Part shown: piece after piece, positions 36,088 to 44,967 of the stretch
How the letters are laid out: every line of letters begins with the position of its first letter
How positions within the stretch are numbered: position 1 is the stretch's first letter
Origin: Acrocarpospora corrugata
Lineage (GTDB): Bacteria; Actinomycetota; Actinomycetes; Streptosporangiales; Streptosporangiaceae
NCBI RefSeq assembly: GCF_009687845.1
Contig: NZ_BLAD01000057.1
Span: forward strand, 16,735-80,734
DNA length: 64,000 nt
Direction: 5' to 3'
Made by a program: the position numbers and the translations under genes
The notes under the pieces: generated by a model
What the model saw: only the letters and a program-made list of their open reading frames with translations
Databases searched by the model: none
Told to the model about the DNA's origin: nothing

Positions 36088-37722
36088 GTGTCGCCTGCAA
36101 GTTCGACTCGCTCGAAGCCGTCGGAGCTGAACGAGCCAGTGATTCAGCAGCTCCTCGAGCGTGGGCGCTCGCAGGGTTTCCTCGAATCTGAGGATGTCCG
36201 CCGGGCCGTCGAGGAAGCGGATATTCCACTTCCGCAAGTCGCCGGAATCCTGCGTAGCCTCAGCAAAGAGGGCATCATCGTGAGGCTCACGGCTGAGGAC
36301 TCCGCAGCGCCCAAGAAGGCCAAGGGCCCGGCGAAGAGCCGCGCCAAGGCCGCGCCCGTAAAGAAGACCACCACCAAGGCCGCCGCGGCCAAGGAGTCAC
36401 ACCCGGAGACCGTCACCGCTGTGGTGAACGATCCGGTGTCCGACGCTCCGACCGCGGCGAAGAAGCCGGTGAGCAAGAAGGCCGCTCCCGCCAAGAAGGC
36501 GGTCCCGGCCAAGCCGAAGGCCGAGCCCGCCGCCTCGTCGGCGGCCGCGGCTCCGGCGGGCGCCAAGTCCGAGACCAAGCCGAAGTCGGCCGACCTGGCC
36601 GACGACGAAGACGACATCGAGATCGAGGATGTCGAGATCGAGGACCTCGACCTCGAGATCGAGGATGTCGAGATCGAGGTCGAGGCGGAGCCGGACGCCG
36701 AGGTCGAGGAGGAGCCGAAGCCGGAGGTCGTCGCCAAGGTCGAGGAAGAAGTTCTGATCCTCACCGACGACGATGACGACGCGCCCGTGGCCCAGGTGGC
36801 CGCGGCCGGCGCCACCGCCGACCCGGTCAAGGACTACCTCAAGCAGATCGGCAAGGTCCCGCTGCTCAACGCCGAGCAGGAGGTCGAGCTCGCCAAGCGC
36901 ATCGAGGCCGGCCTGTTCGCCGAGGAGCAGCTCGGCACCGACGGCGAGCAGCTGCCGGTGGACGTCCGCGCCGAGCTGGAGTGGATCGCCGAGGACGGCC
37001 GCCGTGCCAAGAACCACCTGCTGGAGGCCAACCTCCGCCTGGTGGTCTCGCTGGCCAAGCGCTACACCGGGCGCGGCATGCTGTTCCTGGACCTGATCCA
37101 GGAGGGCAACCTCGGCCTGATCCGCGCCGTGGAGAAGTTCGACTACACCAAGGGCTACAAGTTCTCGACGTATGCCACCTGGTGGATTCGGCAGGCGATC
37201 ACGAGGGCCATGGCAGACCAGGCGCGGACCATCCGCATCCCGGTGCACATGGTCGAAGTGATCAACAAGCTGGCCCGCGTCCAGCGGCAGATGCTGCAGG
37301 ACCTGGGCCGCGAGCCCACGCCGGAGGAGCTGGCCCGCGAACTGGACATGACCCCCGAGAAGGTCATCGAGGTCCAGAAGTACGGTCGCGAGCCGATCTC
37401 CCTGCACACCCCCCTCGGTGAGGAGGGCGACAGTGAGTTCGGCGACCTGATCGAGGACTCCGAGGCCATCGTCCCGGCCGACGCCGTCAGCTTCACGCTG
37501 CTCCAGGAGCAGCTGCACAGCGTTCTGGACACCTTGTCCGAGCGCGAAGCCGGTGTCGTGTCGATGCGGTTCGGTCTCACCGACGGCCAGCCGAAGACGC
37601 TGGACGAGATCGGCAAGGTCTACGGCGTGACCCGGGAGCGGATCCGCCAGATCGAGTCCAAGACCATGTCGAAGCTCCGGCACCCGTCGCGTTCCCAGGT
37701 GCTGCGGGATTACCTGGACTAA
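36088..37722 (+). CDS. sigA: Primary RNA polymerase sigma factor (RpoD/HrdB type)
   Basis: This 544-residue sigma-70 group 1 factor directs housekeeping transcription. Region 1.1 covers about residues 10-70. A Lys/Ala/Pro-rich basic linker (75-165) and a very acidic stretch (170-232) follow, the latter with repeated IEDVEIED-type units. Region 1.2 starts at [16 protein letters not shown], region 2 carries [20 protein letters not shown] and [17 protein letters not shown], region 3 follows, and region 4.2 includes [18 protein letters not shown]. The GTG at 36088 has GAGAGGTG just upstream and gives the standard region 1.1 start. It corresponds to HrdB/SigA of actinomycetes. A strong hairpin follows the gene. 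Confidence 0.97.
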   Translation: MSPASSTRSKPSELNEPVIQQLLERGRSQGFLESEDVRRAVEEADIPLPQVAGILRSLSKEGIIVRLTAEDSAAPKKAKGPAKSRAKAAPVKKTTTKAAAAKESHPETVTAVVNDPVSDAPTAAKKPVSKKAAPAKKAVPAKPKAEPAASSAAAAPAGAKSETKPKSADLADDEDDIEIEDVEIEDLDLEIEDVEIEVEAEPDAEVEEEPKPEVVAKVEEEVLILTDDDDDAPVAQVAAAGATADPVKDYLKQIGKVPLLNAEQEVELAKRIEAGLFAEEQLGTDGEQLPVDVRAELEWIAEDGRRAKNHLLEANLRLVVSLAKRYTGRGMLFLDLIQEGNLGLIRAVEKFDYTKGYKFSTYATWWIRQAITRAMADQARTIRIPVHMVEVINKLARVQRQMLQDLGREPTPEELARELDMTPEKVIEVQKYGREPISLHTPLGEEGDSEFGDLIEDSEAIVPADAVSFTLLQEQLHSVLDTLSEREAGVVSMRFGLTDGQPKTLDEIGKVYGVTRERIRQIESKTMSKLRHPSRSQVLRDYLD

Positions 37723-37748
37723 AACCGGAATTTCTGCGCGAAACAATT

Positions 37749-37787
37749 AGCGGCCTCACTTTTGGATTTTGCGAAAGTGGGGCCGTT
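37749..37787. terminator. Hairpin terminator after sigA
   Basis: AGCGGCCTCACTTT (37749-37762) pairs with AAAGTGGGGCCGTT (37774-37787) over 14 positions with G-U wobbles and an 11-base loop, 27 bases after the sigma factor stop. No T-run follows, but position and stability fit a transcription terminator. Confidence 0.8.
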
Positions 37788-37846
37788 AACTTGTGCGTAA
37801 CATGGTTTTAGCGCCAGTAGCACGGGAGGGGCCTAGGCTCCGCCCC

Positions 37847-38821
37847 GTGGGAGTTATCGAAGTGGATCGGGCACGTGCTCGGGGGCCACGAGTGATCCCG
37901 GACCGCCCTTGGGCGGACATCATGCTCGATGAGACGGTGACCGCCGTCCATCGTAGAAATCTCGAAGCTGGCTTGCCCGCGCTCGCCGCGTCCCGGGCCG
38001 ATCCCGAAGTGCGGGCGCTCCGGGTGGAGGCGCTCTCCCGCGCGGCCGTGGGAATGAGCCGGGGCATCGAGAGCCTCATCGTCAGAGACCAGACCAATGC
38101 CGATCTGTGGTTGTGGCTGGGGCGGACCAGAATAGAGGAGGCCTGGGAGATAAAACCGGAGGTCAAGGCGAGAGCCGTACAGGCGCATCGGCTTGAGGCT
38201 TTTCATGCGGCGATGGAGTTGGCCAGGCAGCCGCTGCTGACGGCGGCGGGGCTGGCGCCGAACGACCCGGTGCCGTGGGAGTCGATGTTGTGGCTGGCGC
38301 TGGGGCTTGAGCGGCCCAGGGCCGACAAGGATTCGGTGTGGTTCGAGTGTTCGCGGCGGTGGCCGACGCTGTATTCGGCGAATGTGGCCAGGCTGGTGAC
38401 GCTTTCGCCGGGCTGGGGCGGCACCGCGCACGAGATGTTCGAATTCGCCAGGACTACTGCGAACAGGGCGCCGGAGGGCAGTCCGCTACCGGCGCTGGTG
38501 CCGCTGGCGCATTTCGAGAATGTGGTGGCGGAGCGCACGCCGATGTCGCGCGGTGGCTGGTTTCCCTTCGAGGTGCAGCGGGAGATCGTTTCGGTGGCCG
38601 GGCAGTGGTCGGAGCGCCGGATCGGGCCGCCGCATCCGCGTTCGATCGAGGCGCACAACGCGTTCGGCGCGGCTTTCTACCTCGCCGATCTCCGCCGGCC
38701 CGCGCGGGGTCACCTGCTGCGGACCAGCGGGCGGTACAGCCGGGTGCCCTGGTCGCATCTGGGGGATCCGGAAAGCCAGTTTCAGCGGGCCTGCGGCAAA
38801 CTGAATGTGATCACGCACTGA
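37847..38821 (+). CDS. Conserved protein, DUF4034-like
   Basis: This 324-residue soluble protein of unknown function is largely helical, with a WLWLGRTRIEEAWEI segment and a TPR-like organisation reminiscent of DUF4034 proteins of actinomycetes. No catalytic motif is visible. The start is uncertain: GTG 37847 is used, but ATG 37802, GTG 37862 and ATG 37922 are in the same frame and none has a strong ribosome site. The 3' end overlaps the convergent yaaA gene by 11 bases. Confidence 0.6.
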   Translation: MGVIEVDRARARGPRVIPDRPWADIMLDETVTAVHRRNLEAGLPALAASRADPEVRALRVEALSRAAVGMSRGIESLIVRDQTNADLWLWLGRTRIEEAWEIKPEVKARAVQAHRLEAFHAAMELARQPLLTAAGLAPNDPVPWESMLWLALGLERPRADKDSVWFECSRRWPTLYSANVARLVTLSPGWGGTAHEMFEFARTTANRAPEGSPLPALVPLAHFENVVAERTPMSRGGWFPFEVQREIVSVAGQWSERRIGPPHPRSIEAHNAFGAAFYLADLRRPARGHLLRTSGRYSRVPWSHLGDPESQFQRACGKLNVITH

Positions 38822-39560
38822 TGATGACGTCGAGACGTCCCGGGTGGAGTTCGGCGGTGTAGCCGAGTCTGGTCAGGATGTGGGCGAATTGCTCCGGCGT
38901 GGCCGGAGCTTTGGTGTTCTCGACCAGCGACCGCGCGACCGCACCGCGCGTCGCTTTCGCCATGTGGCTGACCACGGTTCTTTTCCCCGCCAATTCCTGC
39001 AGCACCCGCACCGCGACCACGCGCGCCTGCGCCTCCCGCCGCGGTTTCCAGGCCGCCCCGTACGTCGCCGAGCGCAGGTCCACCACCAGACCCGGCTCGG
39101 CGTCCAGGATCGGGCCCAGCGCCGGCCGCCAGAACGCGGCGAGCCCGCCCATCGGCGGCAGCCTGACCCCCATCGACAGCCGGTACGGCGGAACCCGATC
39201 GGTCAGCCGGAGCGCCCCCCACAGCCCGGACATGACGACGACGCGCTGATGGGCCCTGCGCCGGGCCGCGGGCGCCAGGGTGGTCAGGCCGAGATGGTCG
39301 TAGAGCACCCCGGAGTAGAGCTTCGCCGCCGTCAGCGTGGGCGCCGTCCGCAGCCCCCGGTTCTTCGTGATCTCCCCGGCCAGCCCGTCGGTCAGCTCCA
39401 GGACCTGCCGCGCCGCCGGGGTGTGACACAGCTCCACCAGCGCGTCGAGCACCTTCTCCCGATGGCAGGTCAGCTCGGGGAAGCTGAGACCGGCCAGGTC
39501 GAGCGCGGCGCCGCGCCTGGCCGTGGACTTGCCTTCTGAGGGCGGCAGCAGGATCAGCAC
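38811..39560 (-). CDS. yaaA: YaaA-family peroxide-stress protein
   Basis: This 249-residue UPF0246/YaaA protein starts with the family signature LILLPPSEGKS. It continues with KLYSGVLYDHLG, SGLWGALRLTDRVPPYRLSM and VSHMAKATRGAVAR. In E. coli YaaA lowers free iron and protects DNA against peroxide; the structure binds DNA and resembles an HhH scaffold. The last 11 bases overlap the convergent upstream gene's end. The start codon is an ATG at 39560, and a GNAT gene begins divergently 53 bases away. Confidence 0.93.
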   Translation of the reverse strand: MLILLPPSEGKSTARRGAALDLAGLSFPELTCHREKVLDALVELCHTPAARQVLELTDGLAGEITKNRGLRTAPTLTAAKLYSGVLYDHLGLTTLAPAARRRAHQRVVVMSGLWGALRLTDRVPPYRLSMGVRLPPMGGLAAFWRPALGPILDAEPGLVVDLRSATYGAAWKPRREAQARVVAVRVLQELAGKRTVVSHMAKATRGAVARSLVENTKAPATPEQFAHILTRLGYTAELHPGRLDVIISA

Positions 39561-39613
39561 GCGCTCACCCTACCGCCCGCGAACCCGCAGGCCGGAGGGG
39601 CTATTGTCCCGGA

Positions 39614-40351
39614 ATGCGAGACTTTGAAACCTCCGGCGGGGAAAGCTCTCCCCAGGATTTCGACCACCTGATCCATCAGGCCTGGCCCGCGCCCGAGCAG
39701 GTCCGGGCCGGGTCCTGGATCTTCCGCTACGCCGCCGGAGTGACAAAACGGGCCAATTCCGTGCTTCCGCTCAGCGGCACCGGCTCCTGGGACCGCGTGG
39801 ACGCGGCTGAGCGCTTCTATCGCGAGCGCGGACGCCCGTGCGTGTTCTCGATAGGCCCGGGAGCGGAGCAGGGCCTGGACGCCGAACTGGAGCGCCGCGG
39901 CTACCGCGTCGTCGACCCGACTTTCATCATGACGGGGGAGACCGCCCCGGCCGCCCCGATACAGATCGCTTCGCGGCCCTCGCCGGACTGGCTGACCACC
40001 TGGTGGGAGGTCGACGGCGGGCGGCACCCCGGTATCCCCGACGCCCGGGACTGGGCCGAGCGCATCCTGACCGGCGTCCCGGCGGGCTACGCCGCCGCCG
40101 GGCCGGACGCCGTCGGGCGAGGCGTCCGGCAGGGCGACTGGCTGGGGATCTACTGCATGGCAGTACGGCCGCCCGCGCGCCGTAAAGGCAACGGAACGAC
40201 CGTACTGAACGGGTTACTGGGATGGGGCCACGAGCACGGCGCGCGGCGGGCCTATCTGGTCGTCACCCAGGCCAACGCCGCGGCGCGGGCCATGTATGAA
40301 CGATCCGGATTCGTGATCTCAGGCCGGTACCACTACCGAGTGAACCCCTGA
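39614..40351 (+). CDS. GNAT-family N-acetyltransferase
   Basis: This 245-residue protein contains a C-terminal GNAT domain. Motif A is CMAVRPPARRKGNGTTVLNG (acetyl-CoA-binding R/Q-x-x-G-x-G/A version RKGNGT), followed by ARRAYLVVTQANAAARAMYE, and it ends GFVISGRYHYR. The N-terminal half (about 1-120) looks like a second, degenerate GNAT-like fold, as in tandem GNAT proteins. The acceptor is unknown; relatives acetylate small amines or protein N-termini. A long hairpin just downstream separates it from the convergent DUF7455 gene. Confidence 0.88.
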   Translation: MRDFETSGGESSPQDFDHLIHQAWPAPEQVRAGSWIFRYAAGVTKRANSVLPLSGTGSWDRVDAAERFYRERGRPCVFSIGPGAEQGLDAELERRGYRVVDPTFIMTGETAPAAPIQIASRPSPDWLTTWWEVDGGRHPGIPDARDWAERILTGVPAGYAAAGPDAVGRGVRQGDWLGIYCMAVRPPARRKGNGTTVLNGLLGWGHEHGARRAYLVVTQANAAARAMYERSGFVISGRYHYRVNP

Positions 40352-40359
40352 AGATATGG

Positions 40360-40399
40360 GCAACGGCGCGAACGGGTGTGAACCCGGTCGCGCCGTTGC
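40360..40399. terminator. Bidirectional hairpin terminator
   Basis: GCAACGGCGCGA (40360-40371) and TCGCGCCGTTGC (40388-40399) form a perfect 12-bp stem with a 16-base loop. It lies between two convergent genes (GNAT and DUF7455), so it can end transcription from both. Confidence 0.88.
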
Positions 40400-40405
40400 G
40401 TATGA

Positions 40406-40636
40406 TCAACGTTCGTCGGCCATCGCCGTCGCAGGGGTTTCAGAGAGTCGAGCTGACTCGTCCTGGATCTCGGCACCTTTGTCGCGCAGAACGGCCACGT
40501 GCTGACGCCCATGGTGGGCACAGAACAGAAGTTCCGCACCTACCTGCAGCGTCGCTCGAATATAGGCCTGAGCGCCACACCGGTCACACCGGTCCAGAGC
40601 GGTCAGCGGCTTAGCGGGGGCGAGAGCTCCAGTCAC
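40406..40636 (-). CDS. DUF7455 small zinc-ribbon-like protein
   Basis: This is a 76-residue actinobacterial protein of the DUF7455 family. It has TALDRCDRCGAQAYIRATL and then LLFCAHHGRQH, giving two cysteines plus a Cys/His-His group that probably binds zinc. The remainder is charged and disordered. The GTG at 40636 has GAAAGGCG upstream. It is part of a conserved neighbourhood with sigA and parE in many actinomycetes. No function is established. A CCCCGC-CTGA-GCGGGG hairpin lies in its 5' leader (40655-40670). Confidence 0.88.
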   Translation of the reverse strand: MTGALAPAKPLTALDRCDRCGAQAYIRATLQVGAELLFCAHHGRQHVAVLRDKGAEIQDESARLSETPATAMADER

Positions 40637-40654
40637 GTATCGCCTTTCGGGTCA

Positions 40655-40670
40655 CCCCGCCTGAGCGGGG
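40655..40670. other. Short hairpin in the DUF7455 leader
   Basis: CCCCGC and GCGGGG flank a CTGA tetraloop, 19 bases upstream of the DUF7455 start codon on the leftward transcript. It could affect translation or mRNA stability, or simply be a protein-binding site between the two divergent genes. Evidence is only the symmetry. Confidence 0.45.
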
Positions 40671-40886
40671 ATGTTGGCGTCACAGTCACTTGGGACAACA
40701 TCTAACCCGATGAGGGCGTTCCCAATCACCCCCTGGCTACGCCGAGAGCGGAATGTTCCGAAAAGTGACGCGGATCACACGCCAGGTAACGTGGATCGCC
40801 GCATCCCTGGCAAGCTATGTAGTCGGGGTTTCGCGACGCACGCTAAGCTGCGTACGCGTGTTCGACTCGTGAGTGTGGGAGCTGGT

Positions 40887-42953
40887 GTGACGGTAGCGGA
40901 GACGGGTTACACGGCTCGTCACCTTTCGGTGCTGGAAGGGCTTGAGGCCGTCCGCAAGCGTCCTGGCATGTACATCGGGTCCACCGACAGCCGGGGGCTG
41001 ATGCACTGCCTCTGGGAGATCGTGGACAACGGGGTCGACGAGGCCCTGGCCGGCTACTGCGATCGCATCGAGGTCGAGCTCTACGCGGACGGCTCCATCG
41101 AGGTCCGCGACAACGGCCGCGGCATCCCCGTGGACGTCGAGCCCAAGAGCGGGCTCCCCGGAGTCGAACTCGTCTACACCAAGCTGCACGCCGGCGGGAA
41201 GTTCGGCGGCGGGTCCTACGGCGCGTCCGGTGGCCTGCACGGAGTCGGCGCCTCGGTGGTGAACGCGCTCTCCTCGCGGCTGGACGTCGAGGTCGACCGG
41301 GACGGGCGGGTGCACGAGATCAGCTTCCGCCGGGGCGTGCCCGGCGTGTTCGAGGGCGACGGGCCGACCGCCAAATTCCGGAAGAAGTCGGGCCTGCGTG
41401 ACGGCGGGCGGCTGACCAAGAAGATCACCGGGACCCGGGTGCGCTGGTGGGTGGACCACCAGATCTTCCTGCCCGAGGCCGAGGTGTCGCTGGACGAGAT
41501 CCACGTCCGGCTCCGGCAGACCGCCTTCCTGGTGCCGGGGCTGACGTTGATGGTGCGCGACAGCCGTACCGAGGAGGTGACCGAGGAGACCTTCCACTTC
41601 GACGGCGGGATCTCCGAGTTCACCGAGTTCCTGGCCAGGGACGAGGCGCTCTGCGAGGTGTTACGGCTGCAGGGCGTCGGGCACTTCAGAGAGACCGTGC
41701 CGGTCCTGGACGAGCAGGGCCACATGACCCCGACCGACGTCGAGCGTGAGCTGACCGTGGACGTCGCGGTGCGCTGGGGCAAGGGCTATGACACGACCGT
41801 GCGGTCGTTCGTGAACGTGATCGCCACCCCCAAGGGCGGCACCCATGTGGCCGGGTTCGACCGGGCCCTGGCACGCACGGTGAACGAGCAGCTCAGGGAG
41901 ACGCGGCTGCTCAAGAACGGGGACGACCCGGTCACCAAGGAGGACATCCTCGAAGGCCTGACGGCCGTGGTGACCGTGCGGGTGCCCGAGCCGCAGTTCG
42001 AGGGCCAGACCAAGGAGGTGCTCGGCACCTCGGCGGCCACCAGGATCGTGGCGCACGTGGTCTCCCGGGAGTTGAAGGAGCTGTTCGCCAGCCCGAAGCG
42101 GGCCCAGAAGCTGGCCGTGCGTTCGGTGCTGGAGAAGATCGTCGCGGCGGCCAAGGCGCGCATCGCGGCCCGCGAGCACCGGGACAACCAGCGGCGCAAG
42201 AGCGTGCTGGAGAACTCCGCGCTGCCGGCCAAGCTGGTCGACTGCCGCAGCGACGACGTGGACCGCAGCGAGCTGTTCATCGTCGAGGGAGACTCCGCGC
42301 TGGGCACGGCCAAGCTGGCCCGGGATTCGGAGTTCCAGGCGCTGCTGCCGATCCGCGGCAAGATCCTGAACGTGCAGAAGGCGTCGGTGAGCGACATGCT
42401 CAAGAACGCCGAATGCGCCGCGATCATCCAGGTCGTCGGCGCGGGCTCCGGCCGCTCCTTCGACCTGGAGGCCGCGCGGTACGGCAAGATCATCCTGATG
42501 GCCGACGCCGACGTCGACGGCGCGCACATCCGGTGCCTGCTGCTGACCCTGTTCCACCGCTACATGCGGCCGATGGTCGAGGCCGGGCGGGTCTTCGCGG
42601 CCGTGCCTCCGCTGCACCGGGTCGAGCTCACCAATCCCGGCCGCGGCCAGGAGAAGTATGTCTACTGCTACTCCGACGCCGAGCTGCACAAGGTGCTCGA
42701 AGGGCTGCGCAAGAAGGGCAAGCGCTGGAAGGAGCCCCCGCAGCGCTACAAGGGCCTGGGCGAGATGGACGCCGACCAGCTGGCCGAGACGACCATGGAT
42801 CCGCGCCACCGGGTGCTACGCCGGGTCAGGATCGAGGACGTCGAGGCCGGGGAGCGCATCTTCGACCTGCTGATGGGCAGCGACGTCGCCCCCCGCCGCG
42901 AGTTCATCGTGAGCAGCGCGGCCGAGGTCGACCGCGACCACATCGACGCCTAG
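40887..42953 (+). CDS. parE: DNA topoisomerase IV subunit B (GyrB/ParE family)
   Basis: This 688-residue type IIA topoisomerase ATPase subunit decatenates and relaxes DNA together with ParC. GHKL ATPase motifs include EIVDNGVDEALAG, DNGRGIPV and GGLHGVGASVVNALS. The TOPRIM domain has EGDSALGTAK, DADVDGAHIRCLLL and the C-terminal QRYKGLGEMDADQL. A second GyrA/ParC-type gene 2 kb downstream, rather than adjacent gyrA, supports ParE over the replication-origin GyrB. The GTG at 40887 has GGGAG five bases upstream; GTG 40869 is the alternative. Its TAG overlaps the stop of the convergent carbonic anhydrase gene in a shared CTAG. Confidence 0.93.
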   Translation: MTVAETGYTARHLSVLEGLEAVRKRPGMYIGSTDSRGLMHCLWEIVDNGVDEALAGYCDRIEVELYADGSIEVRDNGRGIPVDVEPKSGLPGVELVYTKLHAGGKFGGGSYGASGGLHGVGASVVNALSSRLDVEVDRDGRVHEISFRRGVPGVFEGDGPTAKFRKKSGLRDGGRLTKKITGTRVRWWVDHQIFLPEAEVSLDEIHVRLRQTAFLVPGLTLMVRDSRTEEVTEETFHFDGGISEFTEFLARDEALCEVLRLQGVGHFRETVPVLDEQGHMTPTDVERELTVDVAVRWGKGYDTTVRSFVNVIATPKGGTHVAGFDRALARTVNEQLRETRLLKNGDDPVTKEDILEGLTAVVTVRVPEPQFEGQTKEVLGTSAATRIVAHVVSRELKELFASPKRAQKLAVRSVLEKIVAAAKARIAAREHRDNQRRKSVLENSALPAKLVDCRSDDVDRSELFIVEGDSALGTAKLARDSEFQALLPIRGKILNVQKASVSDMLKNAECAAIIQVVGAGSGRSFDLEAARYGKIILMADADVDGAHIRCLLLTLFHRYMRPMVEAGRVFAAVPPLHRVELTNPGRGQEKYVYCYSDAELHKVLEGLRKKGKRWKEPPQRYKGLGEMDADQLAETTMDPRHRVLRRVRIEDVEAGERIFDLLMGSDVAPRREFIVSSAAEVDRDHIDA

Positions 42954-43450
42954 GGCAGCTGGATCGCCCGCAGTTTGCCGGTGTGCACGTCGTAGATCGC
43001 GCCGCCGATGGCCAGCTCCTCGATGAGGAACGGGCTGGCCTTGATCCGCATCAGGTCGTGCCGGAGCGCCGCGTCCTGATCCGGCACGGTCCGGAACTCC
43101 AGGCTGCGGGTGTCCACGTCGTGGGCGCGGGCCAGCGCGTGCACGTCCTCGTCGGTGACCTTCGCCATGCCGCAGTCGGTGTGCGGCATGACCAGCACCC
43201 GGGTGACGCCGAGCAGGAATACGGCCAGCACCAGCGTGCGCAGCACGTCGTCGGTCACCCGGGCGCCCGCGTTGCGCAGGATCTTGGCGTCGCCGGGTTC
43301 CAGCCCGAGCAGACCGAGCGGGTCGATTCTCGAATCCATGCAGGTCACGACGGCCAGGCCGCGGGCGGCCCGGCCGGTCAGCGCGGATCCGGTGAAGGTG
43401 CTCGCGAACTCGGCGTTGGCGGCTAGCAGGTCATCGAAGGCTCCGGTCAT
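42950..43450 (-). CDS. Beta-carbonic anhydrase
   Basis: This 166-residue zinc enzyme interconverts CO2 and bicarbonate. The beta-class ligands are visible: Cys37 in CMDSR with its partner Asp, and His plus Cys in MPHTDCG. Arg of CMDSR and NAGAR are also conserved. It is a soluble small beta-CA of the Mycobacterium Rv1284-like type. Its stop codon overlaps the parE stop through the palindrome CTAG. It is divergent from a small actinobacterial gene at 43618. Confidence 0.95.
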   Translation of the reverse strand: MTGAFDDLLAANAEFASTFTGSALTGRAARGLAVVTCMDSRIDPLGLLGLEPGDAKILRNAGARVTDDVLRTLVLAVFLLGVTRVLVMPHTDCGMAKVTDEDVHALARAHDVDTRSLEFRTVPDQDAALRHDLMRIKASPFLIEELAIGGAIYDVHTGKLRAIQLP

Positions 43451-43617
43451 GACTCCGATATTCCCTTACGGCCATTTCATTAGCTTTTCCGGGGTCTACC
43501 AATACTCCGAAGATCGCACGATCACCGGTTACCTTGGGTGATGATGTCGTGACCCAAAGTGCAAGATCGGTGACTGTCCGCCACGACGGCGGCGTCGCCG
43601 AGTCCCGAGGAGACATC

Positions 43618-43860
43618 ATGACCACCACCGAGACGCTGGCCGACCACCTCCGCGCGCAGGCCCGCCGCCGCCTCGACCGCGTCGAACCCCGCGACGAAGG
43701 CCGCAACGCCCGGCTGGCCCTCGCCCTCCTTGACGCCGCCTGTTACGTGGAGACCCTGCCGGCCGGTGATCCGCTGCCCGACCTTCCGGAGATCGAGGAC
43801 GTGGTCCGGCACTGGCCCTGGGGCGAGCCTTCCGATCTGCTGCGGTTGCTGAAGGCCTAG
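43618..43860 (+). CDS. Small conserved acidic protein of unknown function
   Basis: This is an 80-residue protein, mostly helical, with TTTETLADHLRAQARRRLDR at the start and PEIEDVVRHWPWGEPSDLLR near the end. It has no transmembrane or signal segment and no recognised motif. The ATG at 43618 is supported by GAGGAG six bases upstream. The frame reaches 43534 upstream without a ribosome site. The stop TAG overlaps that of the convergent peroxiredoxin-like gene in CTAG. Confidence 0.7.
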   Translation: MTTTETLADHLRAQARRRLDRVEPRDEGRNARLALALLDAACYVETLPAGDPLPDLPEIEDVVRHWPWGEPSDLLRLLKA

Positions 43861-44414
43861 GAGGGCTCGTTCCCGGGCTTCCACTTGATCCCGCAGCCCA
43901 GACTCGGGCTCTGGTCGGTGAGGGTCTCACCGGCCAGCAGGGCGTCTGTGGCGGCCCGCAGGGAGGCTCCGGTGACCGCCTCCTCGTTGCGGGGGCGGGC
44001 GCCGTCGAACTCGCCCCGGTAGGCGAGGCGGTGGTCGGCGTCGTAGAGGAAGAAATCGGGGGTGCAGGCGGCCCGGTAGGCGTGCGCCACGTCCTGGGTC
44101 TCGTCGATCAGGTACGGGAAGCCGAACCCCGCGCGGGCGGCCTGCTCGGCCAGGTGCGCCGTGTCGTCGTCGGGGTAGTTGACGACGTCGTTGCTGGAGA
44201 TCGCGACCGTGGCCACCCGGCCGGCGTAGTCGGCGGCGTACCGCCCGAGGCCGTTCTCGATGCGGCGCACGTACGGGCAGTGGTTGGACAGGAAGACCAC
44301 CAGGACGGGGGTGCCCTTCAGGCCGGCGAGGGCGACGCGGTCGCCGGTGATCGTGGGGAGGTCGAAATCGGGTGCGGCGGAGCCGAGCGGCACCATGAAC
44401 GAATTGACAGCCAC
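43857..44414 (-). CDS. Thioredoxin-fold peroxiredoxin-like protein (AhpC/TSA-related)
   Basis: This 185-residue thioredoxin-fold protein has PDFDLPTITGDRVALAGLKG, then the active-site segment LSNHCPYVRRIE. The usual CxxC is CPYV, so the second cysteine is missing at that position. A second Cys occurs near the C-terminus (SLGCGIKWKPGN), a pattern known in AhpC/TSA-like thioredoxin family proteins. It is probably a cytoplasmic thiol peroxidase or disulfide reductase. The GTG at 44414 follows AGGGA. The TAG overlaps the convergent stop through CTAG. Confidence 0.88.
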   Translation of the reverse strand: MAVNSFMVPLGSAAPDFDLPTITGDRVALAGLKGTPVLVVFLSNHCPYVRRIENGLGRYAADYAGRVATVAISSNDVVNYPDDDTAHLAEQAARAGFGFPYLIDETQDVAHAYRAACTPDFFLYDADHRLAYRGEFDGARPRNEEAVTGASLRAATDALLAGETLTDQSPSLGCGIKWKPGNEPS

Positions 44415-44553
44415 GTTTTCCCTATCTGTTTTAAAGGGATCTGCTCGGGAAGAGAGGCGCTCCCCGTTCCGACTATTCAATACCGGCGCACCCTGGCGGT
44501 CGTCAACGACACCGGTATACGCTCTTCGATGGTTACGCATTGAGGAGGAATTC

Positions 44554-44916
44554 ATGGCAATCGGCACTCTCAGCGAAATCGTCTTCGACTGCCCGGACCC
44601 CGGCGAGCTGGCGGCCTTCTACGCGGCGATCCTCGGGTGGGAGGCCAAGCGCACCGCCCCCGACTGGGCGACGGTTACCGGCGACGGGCCGTTCAAGCTG
44701 GCCTTCCAGCTCGCGCCCGACCACAAGCCCCCGGTCTGGCCGGACGCCGACCACCCGCAGCAGCTCCACCTCGACATCCGCGTCGAGAACCTGGAGAAGG
44801 GCACGGCGGAAGTGCTCGCCCTCGGCGCGGTGAAACACGACCATCAGCCGGGCGACGAGGACGGCTTCGTCGTTTTCCTGGACCCGGCCGGCCACCCGTT
44901 CTGCCTGGTCGACTAG
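44554..44916 (+). CDS. VOC (glyoxalase/bleomycin-resistance) superfamily protein
   Basis: This 120-residue protein has the paired beta-alpha-beta-beta-beta units of the vicinal-oxygen-chelate fold: IVFDCPDPGELAAFYAAILG at the start and VVFLDPAGHPFCLV at the end. Metal-ligand candidates include His in QLHLDIRV and the C-terminal Asp or His. Relatives are metalloenzymes or drug-binding resistance proteins; no specific role is predicted. The start is secure: TGAGGAGGA lies five bases upstream of the ATG at 44554. A long perfect hairpin follows. Confidence 0.88.
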   Translation: MAIGTLSEIVFDCPDPGELAAFYAAILGWEAKRTAPDWATVTGDGPFKLAFQLAPDHKPPVWPDADHPQQLHLDIRVENLEKGTAEVLALGAVKHDHQPGDEDGFVVFLDPAGHPFCLVD

Positions 44917-44923
44917 GAACAGA

Positions 44924-44958
44924 AAAGTGGACCACCCCGCGTCGGGGTGGTCCACTTT
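44924..44958. terminator. Perfect bidirectional hairpin terminator
   Basis: AAAGTGGACCACCCCG (44924-44939) and its exact complement (44943-44958) form a 16-bp perfect stem with a 3-base loop, between the convergent VOC and parC stops (10 bases from parC). It should terminate transcription from either side. Confidence 0.93.
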
Positions 44959-44967
44959 CGTCTTCTC

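Noticed and set aside
40671-40886. Extended N-terminus of ParE starting at 40671
   Set aside because: The extra 72 residues lack similarity to GyrB/ParE and GTG 40887 has a good ribosome site.
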